This document shows, in pieces, positions 15,748 through 23,513 of a DNA stretch of 36,680 bases. This stretch comes from a virus: IMG/VR virus record IMGVR_UViG_3300009509_000061, positions 1 through 36,680 of that record, one strand, 5' to 3'. The first letter of the stretch is position 1. The number at the start of each line of letters is the position of its first letter. The notes beneath the pieces were generated by a model. That model saw nothing but the letters and a program-made list of their open reading frames with translations. It was not told the origin of the DNA and searched no databases. A program made the position numbers and the translations under genes.

Positions 15748-16596
15748 ATGGGACATATAAGTAAGTTATTAGCACTTGGAGAAATAGAACCAAGAACGCT
15801 TACGTCCAATATGATATGGACAGACTTATGCGAGAACGTGCATTTGCATTACAGAAATCTAAGATTTGACTTCTCCGAGAAGGAGTTTGCTGCCTGGCGA
15901 GCTGCGAATCATAATCTTGGTATGGCCGTGGAATATTCGGCAGACAAGTATAAGTTCAGAGAGGGAGATCCTAACTTTCTGGTACAGCAGATGTTTGATC
16001 ATCCACTCGAATCTAATTCAGATTATTATCCAAACAGGGTGTCCATAGAGCTTCAGAAGGATAACACGGTTCATGTCCACTACCGGGATCTTCGGATTCA
16101 TTTAACCCTATCTGAGTTTAACGCGATTGCAGATTTGTTCTGGATAGCAACGGTAGAATTTAAGCGCTCTAAGGATTTTCCGTATAAGGACGTTATTGAA
16201 AAAACGATTGTGAACGTGCATACCAGTCTTATTCAACCATATGATGAGGGCCATAGGCCGGGTGTGATTGATAAAGAACACAGGGATGGGATTGATTATT
16301 GCAAAAAACTTATAGAAGACGGAGAAAAAATCAGACCAATCCTTATTGATAACACCGGACAGCGGTTAGACGGGTTTAAGCGATACATGGCCCATGTGGA
16401 ACTGCTTTTGCCAAAGATTGAATGTATTATAGACCCGAACGGTATCATGGGAGGGCAGCACAATCAGAGTATGATCGCTGATAAGTATATGTGTTCTTCG
16501 TGCGGAGAACCGACAGACCCTAAAACAGTAGGTGGGACAGTTACAAGATGGTTCTGTGATAAATGCGGGTCATGGACCGATTTAACTGAAAATTAG
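15748..16596 (+). CDS. ParB-like domain protein with repeated HYR motif and zinc ribbon
   Basis: 282 aa. Two copies of one motif are visible: VHLHYRNLR at 31-39 and VHVHYRDLR at 108-116, each followed by a helix with Glu-Phe (SEKEFAAW, LSEFNAIA). Residues about 180-228 resemble a ParB/sulfiredoxin domain (LIEDGEKIRPILIDNTG, then LDGFKRYMAH). The C-terminus is a zinc ribbon with Cys249, 252, 270 and 273. The start follows AAAAGGGGGAT. ParB-like domains bind DNA or nucleotides and some have nuclease, CTPase or kinase-like chemistry. The substrate here is unknown; its position between sugar enzymes hints at nucleotide-sugar or glycan work. Confidence 0.6.
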   Translation: MGHISKLLALGEIEPRTLTSNMIWTDLCENVHLHYRNLRFDFSEKEFAAWRAANHNLGMAVEYSADKYKFREGDPNFLVQQMFDHPLESNSDYYPNRVSIELQKDNTVHVHYRDLRIHLTLSEFNAIADLFWIATVEFKRSKDFPYKDVIEKTIVNVHTSLIQPYDEGHRPGVIDKEHRDGIDYCKKLIEDGEKIRPILIDNTGQRLDGFKRYMAHVELLLPKIECIIDPNGIMGGQHNQSMIADKYMCSSCGEPTDPKTVGGTVTRWFCDKCGSWTDLTEN

Positions 16597-16633
16597 CATA
16601 GGATAATGACTGATTTAATTAAAAAACGGACTA

Positions 16634-16696
16634 TCGGGGAGTCGATGGTTTTAAATCCTCCTTTTTCCATCTTTGCCCGAGCGGGTGACTCCCCGA
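16634..16696 (+). ncRNA. Candidate three-way-junction RNA element
   Basis: TCGGGGAGTC (16634-16643) pairs perfectly with GACTCCCCGA (16687-16696). Inside, GATGG (16644-16648) pairs with CCATC (16667-16671), stacked without a gap on the outer stem, and CCC-GAGC-GGG (16676-16685) forms a small third hairpin. The result is a compact 63-base three-way junction in the only non-coding gap of the module. No T run follows, so it is not a simple terminator. No known family is recognised. Confidence 0.4.
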
Positions 16697-16721
16697 CCCA
16701 CTAAAAGATAAGGAGAGTTTT

Positions 16722-16901
16722 ATGAAATACAAACAGAATTATGGTGCAAGCGACAAGGACATTAAAAAGGGTCACTGCAACGATGAGTCTGGTGGTGACA
16801 AAATGGATGATGGACCTCCTAACAAATGGGTTCATCATGGAATCTTATACGATGAGGGCGATGGCGGTTTTGCCGGTCGTCCCAAGGGATCGGAAAGGTA
16901 G
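16722..16901 (+). CDS. Small polar protein, 59 aa
   Basis: ATG 16722 follows AAGGAGAG. The 59-residue product is hydrophilic, rich in Asp, Gly and Lys, with one Cys and two adjacent His. No fold or motif is recognised. It sits downstream of the structured RNA candidate, which could affect its translation. Confidence 0.55.
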   Translation: MKYKQNYGASDKDIKKGHCNDESGGDKMDDGPPNKWVHHGILYDEGDGGFAGRPKGSER

Positions 16902-16906
16902 GAATA

Positions 16907-17326
16907 ATGTTAAATAAAAGGAAGGATTACGGTACGGTTTATGGTGCGAATGGGATATCATACTGGCAGGATAACAAGTATTACAACATATTCGGGTATG
17001 AGGTTGACGAAACTGGGAAACAAATCGAGGAAGAAAAAGTTCCCGAAACCCCAAAACCAGTTCTCAAACCAGAAAACCTGGTTCCCGAGACTCCAAAACC
17101 GAGTGTAATCACTATTGGAAAGGTTGATGAGAAAACAGAATTGCCAGTATCAGACGATGTTCTTGACTTTATTGGCAGGTTGAAAATCGAGGATAAAAAT
17201 CAGGACGGGTTTGTTGATATTGAAGAAATGAGACAATGGCTTGAATTATACGGCCAGGAATACAGTAAACATGCCGGAAGAATGATTCTCGAAAAGAAGT
17301 TAAAGGAAGTTCTCGGTCTGGAATAA
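16907..17326 (+). CDS. EF-hand-containing protein
   Basis: 139 aa, six bases after the previous stop. Residues 96-107 are a textbook calcium-binding EF-hand loop: Asp96, Asn98, Asp100, Gly101, Val103, Asp104, Glu107, flanked by helices. Before it lies a Pro-rich linker with VPETPKP twice (45-51 and 59-65). The N-terminus has many Tyr and Gly. EF-hand or dockerin-like loops are unusual in phages and suggest calcium-dependent folding or binding outside the cell, for example on the virion surface. No signal peptide is seen. Confidence 0.6.
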   Translation: MLNKRKDYGTVYGANGISYWQDNKYYNIFGYEVDETGKQIEEEKVPETPKPVLKPENLVPETPKPSVITIGKVDEKTELPVSDDVLDFIGRLKIEDKNQDGFVDIEEMRQWLELYGQEYSKHAGRMILEKKLKEVLGLE

Positions 17327-17335
17327 GGGGGATGA

Positions 17336-18907
17336 ATGGTCTGGAAACCGGACGCACCTGAATACAACGAGTCTGCTAAAATCAAGTACGATATTGTCAG
17401 ATACACGCGAGGGCTCGGGCTCGATCTCGGATGCAATATTTACAAGGCGTTTCCGCACTTTATAGGCGTTGATAAGATCGTTATAAATCATTTGGACCCG
17501 CAGTATCAAACGTATGCGAGGTTTAATATTGACGTAAGCGCCGATGCTTCAAACCTGTATATGTTCGCGTCCGGTTCAATGGATTTTGTTTTTAGTTCTC
17601 ATTTGTTGGAACATCTTGAAAAACCACTCGACGCATTAAAGGAGTGGTGGCGGGTTATCAAGCAAGGTGGGTATCTGGTTCTCTATCTACCGCACAAGGA
17701 CTTTTACCCCAATATAGGTGAAGAAGGTTCCGCAATGGAGCATCTTCACGACTTTGGCCCCAGTCATATAGTTACGTTTATGAAAGAGGTCGGCGGGTGG
17801 GATCTGGTAGAAAACGAGAGTAGGAATGAAGGAAATGAGTACTCGTTTTTTCAGGTTTACCGAAAGCGCTCGGATAAACAGCAGCTTCACCTTTGGTCAC
17901 GCGAAAGAGCCAAAAAGACCTGTTGCGTTGTTCGCTATGGTGGATGGGGAGATATGATTCAAACGTCCTCGGTTCTACCGCTTTTGAGAAATGCCGGGTA
18001 TCATATCACCGTGAACACGAATCCGAGGGGATACGACGTTTTAAGACACGATCCGAATATTGACGAGTTCTTTGTGCAAGACACAGATCAGGTGCCGAAC
18101 GAGGAACTTGTACCGTATTGGACGAGTCTATCAAAGAAGTTCGATAAGTTCATAAACTTTTCTGAATCCGTTGAGGGAACATTCCTCGCCTTACCTGGAC
18201 GTACTTTCTATTACTGGAATCATCAGGCGAGACACAGTCTTTTAAACCGAAACTATCTTGAGTTCATGCACGAACTTGCTGGAGTTCCTTATATTCCCAG
18301 GCCAAAGTTTTATCCGTCTTCAAAAGAAATCGAGAAGGCTGGAAAACGAATAAGGAAAATAGGCGGCAAGGTTATCATGTGGGTGCTTGACGGGAGCTCC
18401 GTGCATAAACACTGGCCTCTGATGGACAACGCATTTGCGCGGATTTTAACGTCTTCAGACTATAAGATTGTGACCGTTGGCAACGAACTAAGCAAAATGC
18501 TTGAGTCTGGTTGGGAAAACGAGCCAAGGATTATAAAAAAAGCCGGGGAGTGGAGTATAAGGGATACACTCACGTTTGCAATGATGTGCGACATGGTGAT
18601 TGGTCCTGAAACGGGTGTAATGAATGCTGTTAGTTTTGAACCTATACCAAAAATTGTTTTCTTGTCTCACTCGTCTGTTGAGAATCTTTCAAGGGATTGG
18701 TTGAATTGCATATCGCTCGAACCGGAAAACTGCCAATGCTATCCGTGTCATAAGATGATCTATGAATGGAAGGACTGTAAAAGGGCGGCGTTTACATATT
18801 ATTTTAATGATAGGGCGCTTGAGATAGAGGGGTCCATGTGCCAAACCAATATTACTTTAGATAAATTCTGGTCTGCATTTATACGTCATTCAAGGGAATT
18901 TAGTTAA
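17336..18907 (+). CDS. Methyltransferase-GT9 glycosyltransferase fusion
   Basis: 523 aa with two catalytic domains. Residues 1-175 are a class I methyltransferase: LGLDLGCN at 27-34, IGVDK at 43-47, and FSSHLLEHLEKPLDAL in the post-motif. Residues 195-523 are a GT9 glycosyltransferase: VVRYGGWGDMIQTSSV at the start and PETG at 424-427. The C-x-P-C (468-471) plus Cys481 motif matches the stand-alone GT9 upstream exactly in spacing. The start at 17336 follows TAAGGGGGAT. The fusion suggests that the methyl and sugar steps act on the same substrate, one after the other. The substrate is unknown; a methylated sugar on a phage protein is an attractive guess. Confidence 0.8.
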   Translation: MVWKPDAPEYNESAKIKYDIVRYTRGLGLDLGCNIYKAFPHFIGVDKIVINHLDPQYQTYARFNIDVSADASNLYMFASGSMDFVFSSHLLEHLEKPLDALKEWWRVIKQGGYLVLYLPHKDFYPNIGEEGSAMEHLHDFGPSHIVTFMKEVGGWDLVENESRNEGNEYSFFQVYRKRSDKQQLHLWSRERAKKTCCVVRYGGWGDMIQTSSVLPLLRNAGYHITVNTNPRGYDVLRHDPNIDEFFVQDTDQVPNEELVPYWTSLSKKFDKFINFSESVEGTFLALPGRTFYYWNHQARHSLLNRNYLEFMHELAGVPYIPRPKFYPSSKEIEKAGKRIRKIGGKVIMWVLDGSSVHKHWPLMDNAFARILTSSDYKIVTVGNELSKMLESGWENEPRIIKKAGEWSIRDTLTFAMMCDMVIGPETGVMNAVSFEPIPKIVFLSHSSVENLSRDWLNCISLEPENCQCYPCHKMIYEWKDCKRAAFTYYFNDRALEIEGSMCQTNITLDKFWSAFIRHSREFS

Positions 18908-19879
18908 ATGGCAACATCAAAGTATTATTCAGAAACTCGAACAGTAACCCAGATTGTTACCGATGCCCATATTGATCTCGGTATTCACGACCCGGACGAA
19001 TCGCTTGATTCCAATAAGGTTACGGTCGGAATCAGAAAGCTAAACAACATTATATATCAATGGAAAGGCGTTGAGAACTATTGGGTTTCGGCTATGCGAA
19101 TGTGGCAGCGGGAACGTGCCTCCATGACCCTTGTTGCCGATCAGGGTTCATACGATTTAATGCCTGCAACTCTTGCGTTTACTTCCGGAGGAACATACGA
19201 GGTGGCAGTTGGCGATACGATTACAGGAGCAACCAGCGGTTCAACCGCAACGGTTGTTTCTGTATCGGTGACTTCTGGGACATGGGCAGGCGGGAATGCA
19301 GCCGGGAATCTTACCGTTGAGAATCAATCAGCAGCGTTTCAGTCTGAAAACCTGAATGTGGGTTCAAATACAAACGTAGCGACAATCGCAGCCGATTCTA
19401 CCGGGAGCGATCTTGAGATACTGCCTCCAGAGGAAATTTTGTTCGTATCTCTAAAGCACACTTCTTCCGGGTCTGAAATTCGGTTGCACCCAATGAATCT
19501 TGAGCAATACCAAAGTGTTACAAACAAGACTATAAACGGGATACCGACAAGATACTACTACGAGAAACGCAAGGACGTTTCCGGAAAACTCTACCTTGAT
19601 ATCGAGCCGTCATCCACAATCGCGTCAGCATATACGCTTGAGATAGTTTATCGGCAACCACTTGAGATAGCCAATGCCGGTACGAATGAGCTCGATTTTC
19701 CCGCTCATTGCTATCGCGCATTGGAGTTCCAGTTGGCTCTCGATCTCGCTCCTGGGTACAATATAAAAGGAGATACATACTCAGAGATCAGAGATAACCG
19801 TGATAACGCGATGATGCTGATGAACGCAAATGAGCCACAAGACATAGAATTTTATTACCAACCCGGGATTGACGAATAA
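18908..19879 (+). CDS. P22 gp4-like head-completion / tail adaptor protein
   Basis: 323 aa. The outer parts match the P22 gp4 tail-accessory type: an N-terminal helix bundle with LNNIIYQWKG, then EILFVSLKHTSSGSEIRLH, GIPTRYYYEKR and LEIVYRQPLEI. Residues about 89-165 are an extra beta domain (GDTITGATSGSTATVV, SGTWAGGNAAGNLT) seen in various phage structural proteins and inserted into the adaptor core. The protein should bind the portal ring after packaging and start tail assembly. The next gene begins in its stop codon (TAATG). Confidence 0.7.
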   Translation: MATSKYYSETRTVTQIVTDAHIDLGIHDPDESLDSNKVTVGIRKLNNIIYQWKGVENYWVSAMRMWQRERASMTLVADQGSYDLMPATLAFTSGGTYEVAVGDTITGATSGSTATVVSVSVTSGTWAGGNAAGNLTVENQSAAFQSENLNVGSNTNVATIAADSTGSDLEILPPEEILFVSLKHTSSGSEIRLHPMNLEQYQSVTNKTINGIPTRYYYEKRKDVSGKLYLDIEPSSTIASAYTLEIVYRQPLEIANAGTNELDFPAHCYRALEFQLALDLAPGYNIKGDTYSEIRDNRDNAMMLMNANEPQDIEFYYQPGIDE

Positions 19880-21204
19880 TGCCAACAAGAGCACTTCAGT
19901 TCGACATATTTTTAACACCAGTAATTGACTATCGGGACGGGTCTGTTGCCTCCGGATGGACAGTTTACTTTTATGCGGCTGGAACCTCAAACGCTAAAAA
20001 CGTGTGGACGGAATCAAGTAAGACGAATCCGTATACGTCTTATACACTTAGCGGAAGTGGGACAGCACTTCTTTATGGGGACGGGATTTACAAGCTCGTA
20101 TTTAAGGATCGGTCTTCAAATACGATCTTCACATGGGATAATGTGAAATGCCAGGCAAATACTTTTATAGTTTCAACAAAAACAGGGACGTATACTGCAA
20201 CACCAGATGACGACCTTATTCTTGTAGATACAAGTGGTGGAAGCATTGAAATAGACCTTGAAACGGTTGCGAGCTTTGAACATCCGCTTACAATCAAAAA
20301 CATAGGATCAAACACCGTAACGATTGATCCGTACTCGACACAGACGATTGACGGTTTATCGACAGTAACGTTGGTAGCCTTAAACTCGTCTGTCATACTT
20401 TATCCAGACACGAATGCAACCACTTGGCGCCGGGTTATAGCTCAGGCCACTCTTATTGATCTTGACGGCGATACGAAAATTCAGGTTGAGGAGTCGAGCG
20501 ATGAGGACATTATCAGGTTCGATATTGCTGGAACCGAACAGATAACGTTGCAGGATGGCAAGATTGAGCCGACAACCGACAGCGACATTGATCTTGGATC
20601 TGCTACTAAAGAGTTCAAACTTGCCTATATAGAAGGGTATAGAATCACAAGCACCCATAAAGCCATCATGCCGGTGAATGGTGTTAGCGCTGATGCAAAA
20701 TTTATGCTTGGTGATTCAAACACAATCCTATGGATGTATTTAAACACTGCACCTCCTGGATGGAAAGTGCTTTCTACCGGGGCAGACATGGTACTTGCCG
20801 TTGCTGGCGGGGCGCAGGCGTACAATGTCAACGGTGGAAACCCAGATAGTGTGGCAACGTGGACAATTTCTGCTGCAAATGAAAGTTCGCATACGCATAA
20901 TGTTACGGCGCATAACCACATGTGGTACGATTTTACTTCTGCAATCATGGACCACCAGACATTTGATAGTTCTGGGAACTCACTTAATCTTGATAATATT
21001 AACGATAATACAGCGAGTGCGGGAGATGCTTTTATTATCATTTCTTCAGCTGGTGCAGCTGGTATGGCAGAAGAAGATTTATACACAAACAATGCTTCTC
21101 CTTCAACAGATGGTGGTAGTTCGCATACCCACGCAATAGGCGGTGGCGGGACCTGGAGGCCAAAGGCGTCTGTTGGCAAACTGTTCCAACTGGATACGGC
21201 ATAA
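19879..21204 (+). CDS. Tail fibre with collar-type tip
   Basis: 441 aa. The N-terminal 90 residues (LTPVIDYRDGSVASGWTVYF, YGDGIYKLVFKD) form a beta domain often found at the virion-binding end of fibres. The middle (DLDGDTKIQVEESSDEDIIR, SDIDLGSATKEF) is a common fibre-shaft pattern. The end has PPGWKVLSTG, HTHNVTAHNH (339-347) and a second SSHTHAIGG near 416-418, His-x-His metal sites of tail-collar fibres, closing with WRPKASVGKLFQLD. It is probably a receptor-binding or neck fibre. The order gp4-like, fibre, hub suggests a position at the tail base. Confidence 0.75.
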   Translation: MPTRALQFDIFLTPVIDYRDGSVASGWTVYFYAAGTSNAKNVWTESSKTNPYTSYTLSGSGTALLYGDGIYKLVFKDRSSNTIFTWDNVKCQANTFIVSTKTGTYTATPDDDLILVDTSGGSIEIDLETVASFEHPLTIKNIGSNTVTIDPYSTQTIDGLSTVTLVALNSSVILYPDTNATTWRRVIAQATLIDLDGDTKIQVEESSDEDIIRFDIAGTEQITLQDGKIEPTTDSDIDLGSATKEFKLAYIEGYRITSTHKAIMPVNGVSADAKFMLGDSNTILWMYLNTAPPGWKVLSTGADMVLAVAGGAQAYNVNGGNPDSVATWTISAANESSHTHNVTAHNHMWYDFTSAIMDHQTFDSSGNSLNLDNINDNTASAGDAFIIISSAGAAGMAEEDLYTNNASPSTDGGSSHTHAIGGGGTWRPKASVGKLFQLDTA

Positions 21205-21512
21205 TGCTTCTTGAACCAATACAGATAAACGGAATTCCGCAAGGAAAATGTTTTGCGAAAAAGTGTAAGGATTGCGCCCATTATCGTAAGTGGAGAATTG
21301 AAGAAACCGATGGAGTTAAAAAAACAGAGGCAATTAGATCGGTTTGCTCATTTGAAACCCTATACCGTGTTCTTCCAGATGTTGTCGGTTCAATAGATGG
21401 GTGTCAAGCGGCTGTAAATCATACCCAAAATACCGTTTTAAAATTCGGCCAAGCGTCCATTGAAACGCTTCAGCAGATAGATAAAAATTTACCCAAATTA
21501 TTAAAGGAATAA
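21204..21512 (+). CDS. Cys-containing hypothetical protein, 102 aa
   Basis: Starts within the previous stop (TAATG). Cys16, Cys21, Cys24 and Cys48, with Cys67, may bind metal, in the pattern KCFAKKCKDCAHYRKW. The C-terminal part is an amphipathic helix (FGQASIETLQQIDKNLPKLL). Located among tail genes. Function unknown. Confidence 0.6.
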   Translation: MLLEPIQINGIPQGKCFAKKCKDCAHYRKWRIEETDGVKKTEAIRSVCSFETLYRVLPDVVGSIDGCQAAVNHTQNTVLKFGQASIETLQQIDKNLPKLLKE

Positions 21513-21516
21513 GCCA

Positions 21517-21822
21517 GTGTACGAGAATTATAAGTTTCTGAAGTCTAATAACAGGGCAAGGATCACGGTCGATGACAATGGTAATGCTTATTTAGCAAGG
21601 GATTTTTATAATAATGTTACGGGTGAATTAATTATTGAAGCGAGAACGGATATTATTGATCTTAATATGCTGAGTGATTTGAGAGATTCATTTCTTGACT
21701 TGGTTGAAAATATTGACGATTTGATTACTGACACAGAAAATAAGATTGCAGATTGGGTTGAGGCGAACACTCCAGAACCTACACCAACACCGACTCCAAC
21801 GCCCTCAGAGGTGATTCCGTAA
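21517..21822 (+). CDS. Hypothetical protein with Pro-Thr tail, 101 aa
   Basis: GTG 21517 is used, with AAAGGA upstream. The middle is a long helix with Leu/Ile heptads (LSDLRDSFLDLVENIDDLIT), a likely coiled coil. The last residues are a Pro-Thr repeat (PEPTPTPTPTPSE), a stiff extended linker similar in type to the big Ser-Pro repeats downstream. It is probably a minor virion component. The stop overlaps the next start. Confidence 0.6.
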   Translation: MYENYKFLKSNNRARITVDDNGNAYLARDFYNNVTGELIIEARTDIIDLNMLSDLRDSFLDLVENIDDLITDTENKIADWVEANTPEPTPTPTPTPSEVIP

Positions 21823-23264
21823 TGCTTGTAAATCTTCCAATACATCTTGGTATGGTAAAAGCGGTTGATGAGGTCGGCCTAAGAACAAACAACGCTGCGC
21901 TTCAGGATGTTTATATTGACGAACTCGGAAGTGTGAATAGAAGGCCCGGGTTGACCGAGTTTGTGGATCTTGGAACTTCTGCCGCGATTGATGGTCTATT
22001 CTGGTGGGAAAAACAAGATTGGGTTTTAGCTGTATCAAACGGGAATACTTATAAGGTAACAGCAAATGACGGTACGTTCGCTCAGATTACACATGACAAT
22101 ACAAACTGGGCCGCTGGTGGGAGAATCACGTTTGCAGACTTTGGCACGGCTATTTACGGCGCTGATGGGGCAAAGATTAAGAAAATTCCTAACTCTGGAA
22201 ACGTGATTGATATGGCAGATGTCGATGCCCCAACAACCGTGTCTCATGTGGCTTTTTTAGATAAGTACTTACTTGCAAATGAAGTGGGTTCAAGGAATTG
22301 TCACAGATCAGATGTAAACGCTCCCGATACCTGGACGGCACAAACATTTGCGTCTGAAGCTCAGTATGACGATCTAAAGGCGATTATTTCTGCCGATCTA
22401 AGGGTTTTGCTTCTTGGAGATAGAACCCTTGAAGTCTGGTATAACGATGGCACGACCCCGTTTATAAGAGAACAACAGGGATTTATACAAAGTGGGACAA
22501 TTGCACCATACTCGTTCACATATTGCGATAACCCGATAAATACATTGGCATGGCTTGACCAGATGAGAAACGCGGTTCTTCTTTCCGGCAGATCCGCAAA
22601 CGTAATGTCGGGTACGATGACAAAATACATACAGGGATTCACAACGGTTACGGATGCGAGAGGTGACTATATGGTTCTGGCCGGTCGGCCTTATTATATT
22701 CTTAGCTTTCCGACCGAGGACAAAACTCTTGTGTACGATTTTCAAAATCAGTTTTGGTACGAGTGGGGATACTGGAACTCGATATGGTCAGAATACGAAC
22801 GCTGGAGGGGAAATTGTTATTGTCTTGCTCCCGCGTGGAATTTTTCTCTTGTGGGAGACAGGGCGAACGGTAAGATTTATACGATTGACAACACCGAATA
22901 TACCGATGATGGGGATACGTTAAGAAGCCTTATCAGAACCGGGCATATCAACCACGGATATCCGGGGAATAACAAAAAATGCAATGCGCTTCATATTCGC
23001 ATGAAAAGAACCGAAGTTTTAGTTGGATCACCTGCACCGGAAGAAGGGAGCGCAATTACTTTAATGCTAAGATACAGGGATAACGGCATAACATCATGGT
23101 CTACCCAGAAATCAATAACTATGAGTGCTCAGTCTGGTGAAACAGATTACCAGGCGACTATATTACAGCTTGGTATGTATAAATCAAGACAATGGGAGTT
23201 TGTTTTAACCGATGACGCCGCTCTTTGTATCACGCAGGTTCAAGAGGATGTTGATATTCTATGA
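21822..23264 (+). CDS. P22 gp10-like tail hub / DNA stabilisation protein
   Basis: 480 aa. The beginning (NLPIHLGMVKAVDEV, YIDELGSVNRRPGLTEF, then FWWEKQDWVLAVSNGNTYKV) is the start of a beta-propeller-like protein typical of P22 gp10, which plugs and extends the tail after packaging. Repeated strands with Trp and Gly continue to the end. It starts in the stop of the previous gene and is followed by a short gene in an ATGA overlap. The assignment rests on pattern and order and is moderately firm. Confidence 0.65.
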   Translation: MLVNLPIHLGMVKAVDEVGLRTNNAALQDVYIDELGSVNRRPGLTEFVDLGTSAAIDGLFWWEKQDWVLAVSNGNTYKVTANDGTFAQITHDNTNWAAGGRITFADFGTAIYGADGAKIKKIPNSGNVIDMADVDAPTTVSHVAFLDKYLLANEVGSRNCHRSDVNAPDTWTAQTFASEAQYDDLKAIISADLRVLLLGDRTLEVWYNDGTTPFIREQQGFIQSGTIAPYSFTYCDNPINTLAWLDQMRNAVLLSGRSANVMSGTMTKYIQGFTTVTDARGDYMVLAGRPYYILSFPTEDKTLVYDFQNQFWYEWGYWNSIWSEYERWRGNCYCLAPAWNFSLVGDRANGKIYTIDNTEYTDDGDTLRSLIRTGHINHGYPGNNKKCNALHIRMKRTEVLVGSPAPEEGSAITLMLRYRDNGITSWSTQKSITMSAQSGETDYQATILQLGMYKSRQWEFVLTDDAALCITQVQEDVDIL

Positions 23265-23488
23265 GTACGGTTTATCATGTCAGACCACCTCGATCAGACA
23301 GCCAGGAAGAAATCAACAGATTCTATCTCAGGGTATGCGAACTTTTAAGCTACCTAACATACGCCGGAGATCCGACTAATAATGTCACACCAAGATTTAT
23401 AGGAGATAGATGCAACGATACCAGTAATGACGAATGGTACGTTTGTCATGGAATAACATCAGCAGATTGGCAAAAAATAACACCATAA
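23261..23488 (+). CDS. Small structural-type protein, 75 aa
   Basis: ATGA overlap with the hub gene. The end (NVTPRFIGDRCNDTSNDEWYVCHG, ending TSADWQKI) resembles a short beta motif often found at the ends of phage tail proteins. The N-terminal half is helical. Function unknown. Confidence 0.55.
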   Translation: MSTVYHVRPPRSDSQEEINRFYLRVCELLSYLTYAGDPTNNVTPRFIGDRCNDTSNDEWYVCHGITSADWQKITP

Positions 23489-23513
23489 AAGGGGGATTTT
23501 ATGGAGATGAAAA

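Noticed and set aside
16618-16700. Possible tRNA or hammerhead ribozyme
   Set aside because: A GGTTTTAAATCC stretch and a GCCCGAGCGGG stretch look like tRNA arms, but order and spacing do not give a cloverleaf. The hammerhead core CTGATGA/GAAA is absent.
20625-21281. Antisense ORF of 218 aa opposite the tail fibre
   Set aside because: No ribosome-binding site or domain, opposite a well-supported fibre tip with His-x-His motifs, and all other genes are on the + strand.
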